NCBI GenBank assembly: GCA_905480395.1
Contig: CAJQQE010000022.1
Location: forward strand, 18,805 to 82,804
Reading direction: 5' to 3'
Source of the DNA: an uncultured Phycisphaerales bacterium
GTDB taxonomy: Bacteria > Planctomycetota > Phycisphaerae > Phycisphaerales > SM1A02
DNA length: 64,000 bases
Both the position numbers and the translations under genes were made by a program. The notes beneath the pieces were generated by a model. The model did no database searches. It was not told where the DNA came from and worked only from the letters and a program-made list of their open reading frames with translations. Each line of letters opens with the position of its first letter. Position 1 is the stretch's first letter. Below, one piece after another: positions 55,082 through 63,389 of this stretch.

Positions 55082-57337
55082 CTAAAACGTCCAATTGGCG
55101 AGCAGGATACCGAGGTCATCACCACCAACCGTTCCGTTGCCATTCAAATCCGCGGCCGGATCTGACGTTCCCCAGACGACCAGGAACAACCCGACATCGG
55201 CTCCGTTGACGAAACCGTCACCATTGAGATCTCCCGGTATCGAATCATCACACTCAACACCGAACACTCTGAGGTTGTCGATACCGGCTTCGACCACTGA
55301 TCCCGCGTTGAGATCACTGGCGACAAATCGCATTTGCATCTGACCCGAGGGTTCGATCACGCTGTCGATGACGAAATCCACGGTGACCCATGCATTCGCA
55401 TTCTGAGTCACGTTCTCAACCAACGTCCAAGAACCCCCGGCATCATTGCTGATATAGACCTGCATCGAATCCTCACCCGGCGAAGCGCCGGCATCGTTGG
55501 AGTACCAACGGTCGTAACTCAAGCTGGTTCCATCCGGACCAAGGCCATCAAAGACCGGGGAAAGGAGCGAGGTTTCGCCGCCATCAATATCACTGTTGGA
55601 GTCGCCAGGGTTAATCTCGGTCAAGAAGCATGGACCGTTTTGGTTACCGCTTCCATCGGTGCAAGGATCACCACGGCCGTTGCACTGCGGAAGGCCGAGT
55701 TCCCAGATACCGGTCGCGGCGGAATCGCCCGCCACACCGAAGGTCCATCCAGTCGCCGAGGATCCGTCGTAATCGATCAGGACAACTTCCCCATCGGCAA
55801 CCGACGCGAGATGAGGCCCACTGTTGTCGTTGTAGACCTCGCCGGTAGTCGTGGTCGCACTGAATTCAAAGGTCACCGAGTCTGGGCATGACGGCGCCGC
55901 GGCGATCTGGAAAGACCAGACTCCGGGGTCCGAAGTGAGGACGCCATCGGCGGTTCGGGACTCCCCGTCGGACAGGAACGAATAGGCCATGGTGGCCGAT
56001 TCGACTTCAGCACCGTCTTCAGAGATCTCGACGAGCAGGTTCGCCCCGGACGAGGGAATCGTCTCCGGGAGGCCATCGGGGAAAGAGAACCCAATCGGCG
56101 CGATATCGAGCTGGAAGATGATAAGGCCGCTCTGAAAATCACTGGCGATAATCGTTCCGCTTGCGAAGAACGGGTAGACGTTCCACGCGCCGTTGAAGCC
56201 ACTGCTGTCGTTCGACGGGTAGGTGTCGAAGTGAGCGATCTCGTTCAGGAAATTGCCATTCCGCTCAAGAATTCGAATTCCCGCGGTGTAGTTCGCGGCG
56301 TAGACCAGCCCATCGTGAACATAATTGTTGTGATTGTTCGACGACATTGGAAGCGACTGCGTCTGCCCGAGCGTTGCGTTATTCAGATCTGAGATCTGAA
56401 TCATCTGCCAGGTCGAGTTTAAGGCCGTCTCATCGTTTGAAATCACCCATTCGAAATCTTCGGTATGCCAGGACTGGTGGCTGTAGCCCGCGCCGGGCCA
56501 AACCACTCTCGAGAGCAGGGTGCCAGCCGGGTTGAAGTTCTGTGGCGTGCCGAAATCGACGATCGAGAGTCCAGTGTTACTTCCACCACCGTTGTTGCCG
56601 TCGTTGAGAAAACCAATAACCCGTCCGCGATAGAGAAGATCGGGACCGTTCTGTGGATACACGACGAGGTCTGCATCATGGACGTACCGGTCGTTCCACT
56701 CACCAATGAAGGCGGGCGATTCGGGATTGCCTGCGGTTGAGTAGAAACGAAGGCCCTCACCCGTGCCGCCACACTTGATCAAGAGGTTGGCCTCGGGAAC
56801 CGCCGCAATGTTGTGGGTTGCTGAATTACCATTGGCAGAAGACTCGCCGAGGTAACTGACGACGCCCTTATCGATGGCAGACATGTTGAAGATCTTGATC
56901 GATCCGCCGCTCTCACCAACCGCGTAGGCGTAGTTACCGATGACCTTGACATCACACCACAGCGAACTCGTCCCACCACGCTGATACGTGTAGACGACTT
57001 CGGGTGCAAAAGGATCCGAAACATCCACCCACGCGATGGCCGATTCCATGCCGATGATCGCGTACTCTCGGCCGGACGGGGACGTGTATCCCCAGCAATC
57101 TGATCCACTCCCTGACCCTCCGAGCTGGTTGATCGGGACTTGGGCGCAGAAGATGGTGTTCTCTTGACTGCCTGCCCACCCGCCCGCGATCCCATCGCGA
57201 TCGCCATAGAGGATGTCGCCGTACACCGGGGGTTCGGGATTGCGTTTCGGATCGTTCTCATGCGCGAGCGCGACAGATCCAATCGAAACGGCCGAGATGG
57301 AGAGCAATGTCGCGAGGCGTTGAATTCGAGTCTTCAA
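55082..57337 (-). CDS. choice-of-anchor-B family secreted protein with dockerin-like end (tandem paralogue)
   Basis: A 751-residue protein with a signal peptide (M-K-T-R-I-Q-R, cut after A-L-A). It is collinear with the downstream paralogue at 52554-54815. The mature start is H-E-N-D-P-K-R-N-P-E-P, then S-G-R-E-Y-A-I-I, Q-R-G-G-T-S-S-L-W-C-D-V-K, T-H-N-I-A, D-R-Y-V-H-D-A-D-L and Y-S-H-Q-S in the propeller (about 60-410). Beta-sandwich domains follow, and two dockerin-like loops end the chain. Its own terminator shows it is transcribed separately. Function unknown; probably surface or matrix associated. Confidence 0.87.
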   Translation of the reverse strand: MKTRIQRLATLLSISAVSIGSVALAHENDPKRNPEPPVYGDILYGDRDGIAGGWAGSQENTIFCAQVPINQLGGSGSGSDCWGYTSPSGREYAIIGMESAIAWVDVSDPFAPEVVYTYQRGGTSSLWCDVKVIGNYAYAVGESGGSIKIFNMSAIDKGVVSYLGESSANGNSATHNIAAVPEANLLIKCGGTGEGLRFYSTAGNPESPAFIGEWNDRYVHDADLVVYPQNGPDLLYRGRVIGFLNDGNNGGGSNTGLSIVDFGTPQNFNPAGTLLSRVVWPGAGYSHQSWHTEDFEWVISNDETALNSTWQMIQISDLNNATLGQTQSLPMSSNNHNNYVHDGLVYAANYTAGIRILERNGNFLNEIAHFDTYPSNDSSGFNGAWNVYPFFASGTIIASDFQSGLIIFQLDIAPIGFSFPDGLPETIPSSGANLLVEISEDGAEVESATMAYSFLSDGESRTADGVLTSDPGVWSFQIAAAPSCPDSVTFEFSATTTTGEVYNDNSGPHLASVADGEVVLIDYDGSSATGWTFGVAGDSAATGIWELGLPQCNGRGDPCTDGSGNQNGPCFLTEINPGDSNSDIDGGETSLLSPVFDGLGPDGTSLSYDRWYSNDAGASPGEDSMQVYISNDAGGSWTLVENVTQNANAWVTVDFVIDSVIEPSGQMQMRFVASDLNAGSVVEAGIDNLRVFGVECDDSIPGDLNGDGFVNGADVGLFLVVWGTSDPAADLNGNGTVGGDDLGILLANWTF

Positions 57338-57708
57338 ATCTGTTTCCTAGAAGTTGATCGAGGTTGATCGAGGAGGGCTGGTTGAATCGTGTCAATCTGA
57401 ATCTGAGTTCTCTGAACCTATAGGCCGGCTTCATGCGGCATGGCCACATTCCGCTGTTCTAAATTATCTGACTTGACGTCTTGCCTGAGGTCTTGCCTGA
57501 GGTGATCGATCCGGAACTTCTCTGGAACTCCATCCTATTGATACGAAACATGACAGTTCTAGAGTGTGCGCCCGGATTGAGTTAGGCGTTGCAAGATTTC
57601 GACAATCCACCACGATTAAACGTCCTCAATGGCAACTTGTTCCTGCATTCTCAGGATCAACAGTGGTTTTTCAAGGCGGGCGGCGAATGACCGATTGGTC
57701 CGAGAACG
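57338..57708. other. intergenic region, 371 bases, with short tandem repeats
   Basis: The promoter side of the choice-of-anchor-B gene and 3' flank of the peroxidase gene. It contains TTGATCGAGG twice near 57353-57374 and a 12-base unit (TCTTGCCTGAGG) twice in tandem at 57479-57502. These could be a regulator site or replication slippage. I see no gene. Confidence 0.5.
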
Positions 57709-59064
57709 TCAGCTCGAAGACGATTCCATCTCTGGTACCGATTCTAGAGCTTCGATCTGAGGCCCAGGACCAGTCAGCGTCCGAAGAAATGCCGCGAGAT
57801 CCTCGATCTCTCCCACGTCCAGGTCGAGGGGCGTGAGAACCGACTCTTGATGGTGGCCGAGTTGCACGGCTCCCTCCAACGTTGAGTAGAAGTGAAGTAC
57901 GGATTCGAGATCCGGCATCGAACCATCGTGCATGTAGGGCGCCGTCCGGCCGACACCACGGAGCGTCGGCGTCCGGAAGGCACCCCACGCCTCCGGATCA
58001 CGCTTCACCCCACGACTCAGGATCGCCTGCCGCCCATCGACGTCATCGCTGTATCGCCCTGCGGCATTAAACGCATCTTCACGTACCAAGAGCGAGCCCT
58101 CGTACCGGCCTGAATCCGTCGGGAGTCCGTCTGCGACCGGAATACCAATGTTGTGAAACTCGCCATCGCTCAAGAGCGGCCCACTGTGACATTCCCAGCA
58201 TTCCGCTTCGCCAAAGAACAATCCCAGCCCTCGAAGCTCGGAAGCATTCAAAATGGATCCTCCGTCTCCTCCCTCGGCGACCACTGCAGCCCATCGGTCG
58301 AAGCGACTGAGCCCGCCCTGGAGGGTTCGCTGGAACGCCGCCAGCGACTTCCCGATGTTGGCCGCGACTCGATTAATCCGATCCTGATCGATCGGTGCCA
58401 GTCGTTCCCAGGCCTCGACCGAATCTGAATCGCCGCCTGGCCGGGCCGTCGCGGGTAGATCTGAGATGGATAACGGGATCGCCCCGAAGATCGCCTGGTA
58501 ACGATTCTTCAACGTTAGATCCTCAAGCACGAGCCTCGCGAGCATGGTTCGGTCGCCGCCCATCTCAAGCGGGTTTTCGATCGGTCGAATGGTGTGACCC
58601 CACATGGAATCGCTCCGGCCATCCCAGTTAAACCACCGGTGATGCGCCGCATCGACCAGGGTTGGGGCATGTCGATCAGCGGTGCCAAGTCCTTTTGATT
58701 TTTTGAGGCCGTCGGTAAACCAAAGGTCGGGTTGATGACAGGTGGCACAACTCACCTCACCGTTGCCGGAGAGGCGAGGATCAAAGAAGAGGCTCCGTCC
58801 AAGTTCGGCGGCGTGCGGATCATCCGCATACTGGTTGGTCGCATCCGACGGTGGCTCTGGTAACGGCGAAGAGGTCAACGCCCGCCGCAGCACCGCCGGA
58901 TCGAACGTGGCATTCTCCTCTCGCTGGCTCGGCGTGATCTCTGTGGCGACGTTTGTCGCTGTCCCTTGTCCCGGATCTTCGCAACCGACGGCGAACAGTA
59001 CGGCAAGGATGACCCAACCCACCGGGCGCTTCCGATTGTTGGAGATGGAAAAATAAACATTCAT
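57709..59064 (-). CDS. di-heme cytochrome c peroxidase/MauG-family lipoprotein
   Basis: A 451-residue protein with a probable lipoprotein signal (L-F-A-V-G-C, Cys28). Two haem c motifs are seen: C-A-T-C-H (106-110) and C-W-E-C-H (289-293). The family segments L-G-R-x-L-F-F-D-P-R-L-S-G near 88-100, W-D-G-R near 147-150, R-T-P-T-L-R near 376 and Y-M-H-D-G-S-M near 389 are present. CcpA reduces peroxide; MauG-type relatives oxidise residues in a partner protein. Its ATG overlaps the stop of the FixH-like gene, and that gene overlaps the NHL-repeat gene. A shared function of the three is likely. The last eight residues are Glu/Ser-rich. Confidence 0.92.
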   Translation of the reverse strand: MNVYFSISNNRKRPVGWVILAVLFAVGCEDPGQGTATNVATEITPSQREENATFDPAVLRRALTSSPLPEPPSDATNQYADDPHAAELGRSLFFDPRLSGNGEVSCATCHQPDLWFTDGLKKSKGLGTADRHAPTLVDAAHHRWFNWDGRSDSMWGHTIRPIENPLEMGGDRTMLARLVLEDLTLKNRYQAIFGAIPLSISDLPATARPGGDSDSVEAWERLAPIDQDRINRVAANIGKSLAAFQRTLQGGLSRFDRWAAVVAEGGDGGSILNASELRGLGLFFGEAECWECHSGPLLSDGEFHNIGIPVADGLPTDSGRYEGSLLVREDAFNAAGRYSDDVDGRQAILSRGVKRDPEAWGAFRTPTLRGVGRTAPYMHDGSMPDLESVLHFYSTLEGAVQLGHHQESVLTPLDLDVGEIEDLAAFLRTLTGPGPQIEALESVPEMESSSS

Positions 59065-59537
59065 CGTTCAAGCTGGACGGTCCATTGCGACCGTTCGGTT
59101 TCGTCTCCATCAATCACATCGATCGAAAGTTCCCAGCGCCCAGGCATGTGCATGAGAATACCCTCAACCAGCCAAACATCGCCGCGGCGAGTGACTCTCG
59201 GGACCACGTTCATTCCATGTCCATGATGCGGCATCTCCGCATCTAAGAAGACTTTGATGCCAGCATCAGTCGGTGATCCATCGGCGCGGGCAAGGCGGAC
59301 TTCCGCCGAGAACGGTTCGGATACCGGCAGATTCAAGACCAACGGACGCCAGGCGACCATCCACGTTCCATCGCCCGAGACGCCCTCTTGCCATTCGATA
59401 TCCCCTGGTGCAACGCCGTCAACCATCGCTTCCGAGGTTTCAACCGGCGCTTCGGCCACCGGACGATCACAGCCGAGAAGCACGCTCGAACCGACCCATC
59501 CAGCCATCAGCCATGGCACGCATGCAGATTGTTTCAT
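59061..59537 (-). CDS. FixH/YtkA-like lipoprotein
   Basis: A 158-residue protein with a lipobox (S-V-L-L-G-C, Cys23). The domain from about 65 to 150 is an immunoglobulin-like sandwich of the FixH/YtkA type. It has the conserved M-P-H-H-G-H-G-M stretch, then V-E-G-I-L-M-H-M-P-G-R-W-E-L. The Met/His-rich motif suggests copper binding. It is coupled by ATGA overlaps on both sides: NHL-repeat gene upstream and di-heme peroxidase downstream. Related proteins occur near cytochrome c peroxidases in other bacteria. It may be the substrate or copper partner of the peroxidase; this is inference. Confidence 0.85.
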   Translation of the reverse strand: MKQSACVPWLMAGWVGSSVLLGCDRPVAEAPVETSEAMVDGVAPGDIEWQEGVSGDGTWMVAWRPLVLNLPVSEPFSAEVRLARADGSPTDAGIKVFLDAEMPHHGHGMNVVPRVTRRGDVWLVEGILMHMPGRWELSIDVIDGDETERSQWTVQLER

Positions 59538-61444
59538 GGAGTCACCTCGATCTCGGCATCTGAGGGCTCTTCAGTCGTGGGCTCAAAATCGGATCGCAAG
59601 AGAAGCGGGCGATCGTGCCCCTGACCCAAACTAAAAGAGATTCGCCATGCACCGGTATCGGGATCAAACACTTGGGCGCGGTGGTTCCCCTGATCGAGCA
59701 CCACGAGGCCGCCGTCCGGCAGAAACTCCAAACCCGCCGGCATCCAGAGCGCTCCATCCCAAGAGCCCCGTTCACCACCCCGCGCTTGCACCTGGTCGTC
59801 GCCATCGATCACCACGAAGAAATCGGAATGACGGCCCGAGATCGCGATGCGCCCGTCGGGCAGTGCTGCGACGCCGAATGGCCGCACCACCCCAAACGTC
59901 GAACTGATAATCGTTCGCTCAATGGCGCCCGCCGCGTCGATGACCAGAACTCGGCCCTGCGATGGTTCGGAAACGAGCCACCCGCCTCCGGCGCGCACTG
60001 CGATCTGCGCGGGCATCGTGCCCTCCGGAAGTGCGTACACGCTCGACACCTGAAGTTGATTATCAGTGGTAATGATCGAGGGCCCTGCGGCATCTAACAG
60101 GTTCAGTATCCCGTCACGAATCACCAGATCACGCAAATCGAGCTGCGGATCGCCCCCCTTGGCCGCCACCCGTGTTCCTAAAAGGGATTCGCTCCAACTC
60201 CGGATAAATCGACCCATAAACGGGTCCATTTTCAGCGCCGCCTCACGATCTCTTGCGAGACGCCATTTCGAAATCCGACGGAGACCGCGATCGAGAAAGA
60301 AAATCTCCTGCCGCCCCGCATCCACTCCCACGGCCTGAATTCGACCGAAATTCGCCGGGCCGTCACCCCCCCGCGAGAACGTGGTCACGTGGATGGGTAT
60401 TCCGAAGGTCAGATCGAAGACCACAGCGGACGAAGACTCCGGATCCCACATCGCGAGAAGATCGCCGTCAGCGCCGACATCACTCCCAAAATGACTCTGC
60501 ACGCCTTTGATTTGCGGGAGCACACTTCCAGTAGGCGATTCGCCCTCGGCGACTCTTTCAAAGACTTGGTATCGGCGCTCGAACGACTCCAGCACAAAGG
60601 CTTGCTCACCATCCGGAGTGATCGCAATTCCCTCTGGGTAGTGGATCCGCCCCTCACCTTCCCGTGGTATCACGGCGTGCATCCCCCATTGATAGAGAAA
60701 GGCGGCATCAGCCAGTCGGTGAACCGAGACTCGATGGTTCAATTTGTCGGCGACGAACAAATGTTCTCCGTTCACCGCAAGATCAACTGGCGTGTTCAAG
60801 AGCCCCGGGAACGCGCCTCGGTCACCGATCGAGCGTACCTCGTTCAACTGCGCGTCGAGTCGAACCAGCCGATGACGATCGGTGTCCGCCACCCACGCGC
60901 CTCCATCCGAGAGCGCCACGATCGCCCGCGCCCCCGGAAACATCGCCGGTCGAGCGGCGAGCTCCGCGCCGGTGGCCGCATCGCGGCGTCGGACGCCGCC
61001 GTCGTCGTCGAGCGCCCACACCGACGGACCAGAGATATCGACTCCAATTCCGCCTGGTTCAACTGTCCATCGCAACTCGCCGGCTCCCAATCGACACTGA
61101 ACCGATGCATCATCGATCAGTACCCAGCGGTCTTCCGCATCGATCGCCAAATCTCGAAACCCACTCGATTCTGGCTCGCCTGAGATGGCACCGAAAGAAT
61201 CCAAGATCACCACTTCGCCGTTCGGGCGAACCGCGATGGCCCTGGCCTCGTCAAGCGCCTCCACTTGGCTGGCAAAGCGACCGAGTCGATTGGTCTCGTC
61301 GCGTGGCCGCGTGCCAGCAGCCTCGATCGGCGCCGCGTTCAGAAGAAGAAGCGACACAATGAGTGCCCCATAGAAATCCAAGACGCCCACCCGCCCCCTC
61401 AAAAAAGTTCGTCGATCCAAGCTCAGAATTCGATACAAACGCAT
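59534..61444 (-). CDS. NHL-repeat beta-propeller protein, exported
   Basis: The ATG at 61444 has GAGG five bases upstream; a GTG two codons earlier is also open. The product has 636 residues. An R-R-T-F-L-R-G-R stretch and a hydrophobic segment (about 24-40) may be a Tat-like signal or anchor. The rest is NHL/YVTN-type repeats with blade motifs such as G-G-A-W-V-A-D-T-D-R-H-R-L-V-R-L-D, L-F-V-A-D-K-L-N-H-R-V and G-L-V-V-L-D-Q-G-N-H-R-A-Q-V-F-D. The propeller probably binds a partner protein or sugar. It is the first gene of the trio with the FixH-like lipoprotein and MauG-type peroxidase. Confidence 0.87.
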   Translation of the reverse strand: MRLYRILSLDRRTFLRGRVGVLDFYGALIVSLLLLNAAPIEAAGTRPRDETNRLGRFASQVEALDEARAIAVRPNGEVVILDSFGAISGEPESSGFRDLAIDAEDRWVLIDDASVQCRLGAGELRWTVEPGGIGVDISGPSVWALDDDGGVRRRDAATGAELAARPAMFPGARAIVALSDGGAWVADTDRHRLVRLDAQLNEVRSIGDRGAFPGLLNTPVDLAVNGEHLFVADKLNHRVSVHRLADAAFLYQWGMHAVIPREGEGRIHYPEGIAITPDGEQAFVLESFERRYQVFERVAEGESPTGSVLPQIKGVQSHFGSDVGADGDLLAMWDPESSSAVVFDLTFGIPIHVTTFSRGGDGPANFGRIQAVGVDAGRQEIFFLDRGLRRISKWRLARDREAALKMDPFMGRFIRSWSESLLGTRVAAKGGDPQLDLRDLVIRDGILNLLDAAGPSIITTDNQLQVSSVYALPEGTMPAQIAVRAGGGWLVSEPSQGRVLVIDAAGAIERTIISSTFGVVRPFGVAALPDGRIAISGRHSDFFVVIDGDDQVQARGGERGSWDGALWMPAGLEFLPDGGLVVLDQGNHRAQVFDPDTGAWRISFSLGQGHDRPLLLRSDFEPTTEEPSDAEIEVTP

Positions 61445-61917
61445 GTGCACCTCTCAATGCCTCCGTAGGGAGATCGCTCAGGTCAGCCGACTCTGGTCAT
61501 CGGATTGTCGAGATGGCCAACTGCATCAAAACCCACCGGTTCGGAGCCTAGGCCCGCCAATCGAACATGACAACTCCCCACTAGACATGCAACGCCTCTG
61601 AATGCCCGTGAACCCGCGTCAGGTGATCGAGCAGCCTGCCCCAAGGTTGTTTTGGAGGGCCATCTGGATCATCGCAGGCAGCCGCTTCCAGACACGAACC
61701 GCGACCCGCTTCGAACATCTCCCATCGGCCAGACGCCTTTCAGTCACCGCAAACTCCTCAGGCATACCCCCCCTCCCTTCGGCCTCCCAGCGCGATCTCG
61801 GATGCCACCGGGGGTTCCGGAGAAACGCACATAGGTGCCGAATAGAAGAACGCCGTACTCAATCATAGATGCGGCGTTCTGTGTTTCGATCAAGACCAGA
61901 CACGACCGAACCGAACT
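61445..61917. other. intergenic region, 473 bases, with a putative leftward terminator
   Basis: This stretch separates the truncated leader gene from the NHL-repeat operon. At 61847-61880 a 9-bp stem (61847-61855 with 61872-61880) with a 16-base loop is followed on the minus strand by TCTATTC. It may end the RiPP-locus transcript. The rest must contain the promoter of the NHL-repeat operon. No gene seen. Confidence 0.5.
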
Positions 61918-61977
61918 TCAATCGCCAGACCAGCTCGCCGCAAACAGCGATGCGAGTTGGTTCTTCTGCTCAGTCAT
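61918..61977 (-). pseudogene. truncated NHLP leader gene (19 codons)
   Basis: The reading is M-T-E-Q-K-N-Q-L-A-S-L-F-A-A-S-W-S-G-D and stop. The first 16 residues match the start of the precursor at 63379-63675 except for two changes (K4 to Q and C15 to S). The ribosome site GGAG and the context GAAGACC before the ATG are also kept. After Trp16 the similarity ends abruptly and a stop follows, so the rest of the leader and any core are missing. It is either a decayed third precursor or a recombination remnant. It is too short for standard gene callers. Confidence 0.8.
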
Positions 61978-62153
61978 GGTCTTCTCCGTCAAGACCTCCG
62001 CGGGTCTGGTTTATTGATTTGGCGGCCGAACGGCCCCTTTGAGTCGAGCGTATGCCCGGGATCGAACGAAAGACAGTGCCACGCCCGTGGGAAGAGACCA
62101 GAGACTTTGAGAGATGCTCGGCCGGAATCCGATCCACGCGCAGGATTCGGATC

Positions 62154-63071
62154 TCATTTCTCATCCGACGACGCAGGAATCAACGCCTTCGAAGAACGCA
62201 TCAGGATCGACGATCGATCGATGCCGGGTTGCAACCGGCGGGCGATGAAGCGGTGCATGGCGTCGTTGCCTTCAACCACCAAGAAGAACAAACGAGGAAT
62301 ACGCTCGACCAGGCCGAGGTGTCTCCGTGCGGACTCGATCGCCAGAGAGATGCCGAGACCACGCCCCGCAAGATCCGGCCGAAGCCAGAGCGATGAGTAT
62401 CGAAGCGTCTCGCGATCAAGCTCATGGTGCATCATCCATCCGGCGATCTCACCTTCGCGGCGAAGCACCACGGTCGTCTCTGATGACACCGAAAGCATGG
62501 TTTCACCGTCCGGATGCAAGCCCACCCCCATCTCATGCACCTCTCGAAGGTCCAGGACCTGGACGATTTCGTCCGAGGAAAGATCCGCCCAGGAATCAAA
62601 GACGAATCCCGCGGGAAGCCGTGTCACCCGGCTGTTCCCGACCACGTGATCGAGAAGCCGGCGACCGCCACGATGCACCGTGGATGACGGTACCGGATCG
62701 GACCACCCAAAATCAGCCAGCAGGCACTCCACCATCGCGGCCGATCGAGCGTCGTGGTACCACGTCCCCGTCACGCCCGCCACACCCCTCTCGACCAGCG
62801 TCGAATCGACCGCCTGGAGCAGACCCCGGCCGACGCCTCGACGCCGAGCATCCGGGTGGACAAAGATCGACTCGAGCGAGGCCTTTTCGGAATCGTTCTG
62901 ACAACTGAAGACCGCAAGTCCAACGGGTCGCCCCCCGATGGAAGCGCCGATCATGGTCATACCCGCCTCGTGTTCGCATCGGCGATTGGTGTGCGGCGTG
63001 GTGTATTGGGCGAACGGCAGGCAGTGGAAGCCGGTCAAGACGCGACACTCGATGACATCCTCGGCATTCAT
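62154..63071 (-). CDS. tandem-GNAT acyltransferase-like protein in the RiPP locus
   Basis: The ATG at 63071 overlaps the upstream stop (ATGA) and has GGAG eight bases before it; a longer frame starts nine codons earlier. The product has 305 residues with two GNAT domains. The first (about 20-125) has the acetyl-CoA loop V-H-P-D-A-R-R-R-G-V-G-R-G-L-L-Q-A-V. The second (about 150-290) has L-R-P-D-L-A-G-R-G-L-G-I-S-L-A-I. Both R/Q-x-x-G-x-G/A sites look intact. It may acylate the peptide product, the CxxC protein or a small molecule. GNAT-type maturases are known for fatty-acylated RiPPs, but the two cores visible here have no Lys or Arg. Confidence 0.82.
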   Translation of the reverse strand: MNAEDVIECRVLTGFHCLPFAQYTTPHTNRRCEHEAGMTMIGASIGGRPVGLAVFSCQNDSEKASLESIFVHPDARRRGVGRGLLQAVDSTLVERGVAGVTGTWYHDARSAAMVECLLADFGWSDPVPSSTVHRGGRRLLDHVVGNSRVTRLPAGFVFDSWADLSSDEIVQVLDLREVHEMGVGLHPDGETMLSVSSETTVVLRREGEIAGWMMHHELDRETLRYSSLWLRPDLAGRGLGISLAIESARRHLGLVERIPRLFFLVVEGNDAMHRFIARRLQPGIDRSSILMRSSKALIPASSDEK

Positions 63072-63367
63072 CGGCGGGACTCCGCGGGAACCGACCATTC
63101 CAGAAGTTCACTGCGCCGTGGCTGCAGGCGCTCCACCGCCCGCAGAATGGATGGCGTTTCGGACACGATCCGGGCCTTGCCAACGGAATCCGGCTCATGG
63201 TCCCGGTCGGGCTCCTTGCGGTACTCCCTCGACACGGCGTGCATTCTCTCCCGCGTCGTTTCGTCGACCTCGTACCCGAGGAATGCCGGCAGATCGCCGT
63301 CGATGAGACGGTAAACGAGATCGGGGCAGTCGACACATTGCACCCGTCCAACCGTGGGATCAGCCAT
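63068..63367 (-). CDS. small Cys-x-x-Cys protein, unknown function
   Basis: A 99-residue protein between precursor B and the GNAT gene, coupled to the latter by ATGA. Its start region is a remnant of a leader-coding segment (see the repeat at 63352-63389), and GAAGG within that remnant serves as ribosome site. The N-terminal M-A-D-P matches the M-S-D-P of the leader. Residues 10-14 (Q-C-V-D-C) form a Cys-x-x-Cys. The rest is charged and helical, with R-L-I-D-G-D-L-P-A-F-L-G-Y near 20-32 and a Ser/Glu/Arg-rich end. I do not recognise a family. It could be an accessory or immunity factor, or a fusion product of recombination. Confidence 0.6.
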   Translation of the reverse strand: MADPTVGRVQCVDCPDLVYRLIDGDLPAFLGYEVDETTRERMHAVSREYRKEPDRDHEPDSVGKARIVSETPSILRAVERLQPRRSELLEWSVPAESRR

Positions 63368-63389
63368 GAAGCGAGCCTTCAGGCCTCGT
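63352..63389 (-). repeat. leader-derived scar, 38 nt, one base shorter than the functional copy
   Basis: This segment matches the leader-coding segment at 63585-63623 at 34 of 39 positions, with one missing T. It spans the end of precursor B (H-E-A and stop) and the start of the Cys-x-x-Cys gene. The missing T turns the leader's Ala-Leu-Lys codons (GCC TTG AAG) into GCC followed by TGA. The same segment in precursor A is also recognisable. Confidence 0.85.

Noticed and set aside
57479..57502. Two copies of a 12-base tandem repeat
   Set aside because: Too few and too short for a CRISPR or a known repeat element; recorded only as a possible slippage product or regulator site.
61970..62164. Leftward frame of 64 codons between the GNAT gene and the truncated leader
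   Set aside because: Arg/Ser/Gly-rich, no ribosome site or motif; it overlaps the start of the truncated leader in another frame.
62154..63098. Reading of the right-edge locus as nitrile hydratase genes
   Set aside because: The peptides keep only the leader-like part with a double-glycine end and lack the metal-binding C-x-x-C-S-C of nitrile hydratase alpha chains; no beta subunit is present.
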